Assembly: GCA_027076325.1 (NCBI GenBank) | Contig: JALTJZ010000008.1 | Coordinates: 21,550 to 85,549, forward strand | Source of the DNA: Chromatiales bacterium | GTDB lineage: Bacteria; Pseudomonadota; Gammaproteobacteria; UBA6429; Thiohalophilaceae | Direction: 5' to 3' | Length of the DNA: 64,000 nt | Shown: in pieces, positions 63,468-64,000 of the stretch | Position numbering within the stretch: position 1 is the stretch's first letter | Layout: every line of letters begins with the position of its first letter | Program-made: the position numbers and the translations under genes | Notes under the pieces: model-generated | The model's input: only the letters and a program-made list of their open reading frames with translations | Told to the model about the DNA's origin: nothing | Database searches by the model: none

Positions 63468-64000
63468 ATGGGTGCAGTTGTTACATATAATAGTTTAGCT
63501 CTTAAGTGGAGCCCGAAAAGTAAACGTGATTATCGGTTTAATATTTTTGCCGGTATTGTTTTAACTCTAACTCTGTTTATTGGCTTTGTAGTATCTGAAA
63601 TTCCTGTTCCAGAGGAAGAACGAAAGACACGGGCAGCTGTACCTGAACGTATTGCACAATTTCTTACCGAGAAGAAAAAACCGGAAGTTATAAAGAAAAA
63701 ACCAAAGCCTTTACCTAAGCCAAAATTAAAACCAAAAGTTAAAAAGAAACCGCCTTCCAGAGCCAGAAAAAATAAACCTTTAACCAAAGAGCTGAAAAAG
63801 GCTCGAAAGAAGGCAGAGTCGAGTGGTTTACTGGCTTTAAGTAATGAATTAGCCGATTTAATGGATACTTCTGCTGTTACTGCTATGGTTAGTGGTCGAA
63901 CATCAAAGGCAGTGACAAAAGCTGTTGTGGCTAATAAAGATGTGTTGACTAAAGGGGTGGGTGTCGGTAGTGGCGGGGTACAGGAAAATAAATATGCAAT
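63468..64000 (+). CDS. TonB/AgmX-like protein, 3' end outside window
   Basis: The frame runs from the ATG at 63468 (AAGGA upstream) to the window end without a stop, giving at least 177 residues. A short cytoplasmic start, a membrane helix near residues 25-45 (FAGIVLTLTLFIGFVV) and a Lys/Pro-rich periplasmic stretch (residues 66-105, many KPK and KPP units) follow the TonB layout. The position after two ExbD copies suggests an AgmX/PglI-type or TonB-like energy transducer. The C-terminal domain that would settle this is not in the window. Confidence 0.75.
   Translation, partial: MGAVVTYNSLALKWSPKSKRDYRFNIFAGIVLTLTLFIGFVVSEIPVPEEERKTRAAVPERIAQFLTEKKKPEVIKKKPKPLPKPKLKPKVKKKPPSRARKNKPLTKELKKARKKAESSGLLALSNELADLMDTSAVTAMVSGRTSKAVTKAVVANKDVLTKGVGVGSGGVQENKYA

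Overview
The window looks like one stretch of an AT-rich gammaproteobacterial chromosome (Gram-negative; the genus cannot be fixed from the sequence). Evidence for this is a complete class of type VI secretion (T6SS) core genes, lipoproteins with Gram-negative lipoboxes, and an O-antigen/capsule-type sugar locus. There are no rRNA or tRNA genes and no insertion sequence or CRISPR array that I can support.

Region 1 (1-31138, all plus strand) is a surface polysaccharide locus. Its first part (473-6500) has a methyltransferase followed by four enzymes in the same combination as the Campylobacter jejuni cytidine diphosphoramidate pathway (Cj1418, Cj1417, Cj1416, Cj1415): glutamine kinase, gamma-glutamyl-CDP-amidate hydrolase, phosphoglutamine cytidylyltransferase, and a kinase of the APS-kinase fold. 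The predicted product is an activated phosphoramidate for decorating a glycan. The glutamine kinase carries an extra N-terminal nucleotidyltransferase-like domain whose active-site motifs look ruined. After it come an unknown helical protein, a formyltransferase-like protein, gene remnants around a B12-type radical SAM enzyme, and an 8-bp tandem repeat. Then follow a sugar aminotransferase, a CDP-glucose branch (rfbF, rfbG, cupin epimerase, reductase), glycosyltransferases, a Wzy-like membrane protein, a WbpG/HisH/HisF-type amidotransferase set, a bi-domain oxidoreductase, a UDP-GlcNAc 2-epimerase, a heparinase-like protein and a final reductase.

Region 2 (31190-61694) is a T6SS locus built from two divergent operons. 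The minus-strand operon reads tssA, tssB, tssC, a second tssC paralogue, tssE, tssF, tssG, clpV, then three TPR proteins and a small exported protein. The plus-strand operon reads tagH, tssJ, tssK, tssL, tssM, tagF, pppA, ppkA, so the system should be under phosphorylation control (kinase, phosphatase, FHA scaffold, TagF). Between the operons sit a Tae4-type amidase effector, its likely immunity lipoprotein, an unlisted 58-residue gene and an acyl-carrier-like protein. Hcp, VgrG and PAAR genes are not in the window.

Region 3 (61744-64000) continues the plus-strand operon with ExbB/TolQ, two ExbD/TolR proteins and a TonB/AgmX-like protein cut by the window end. Together with the TPR lipoproteins at the other end of the locus, these resemble a proton-driven trans-envelope motor module. 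The T6SS genes are bracketed by the two halves of it, which is the most unusual architectural feature here, together with the phosphoramidate cassette.
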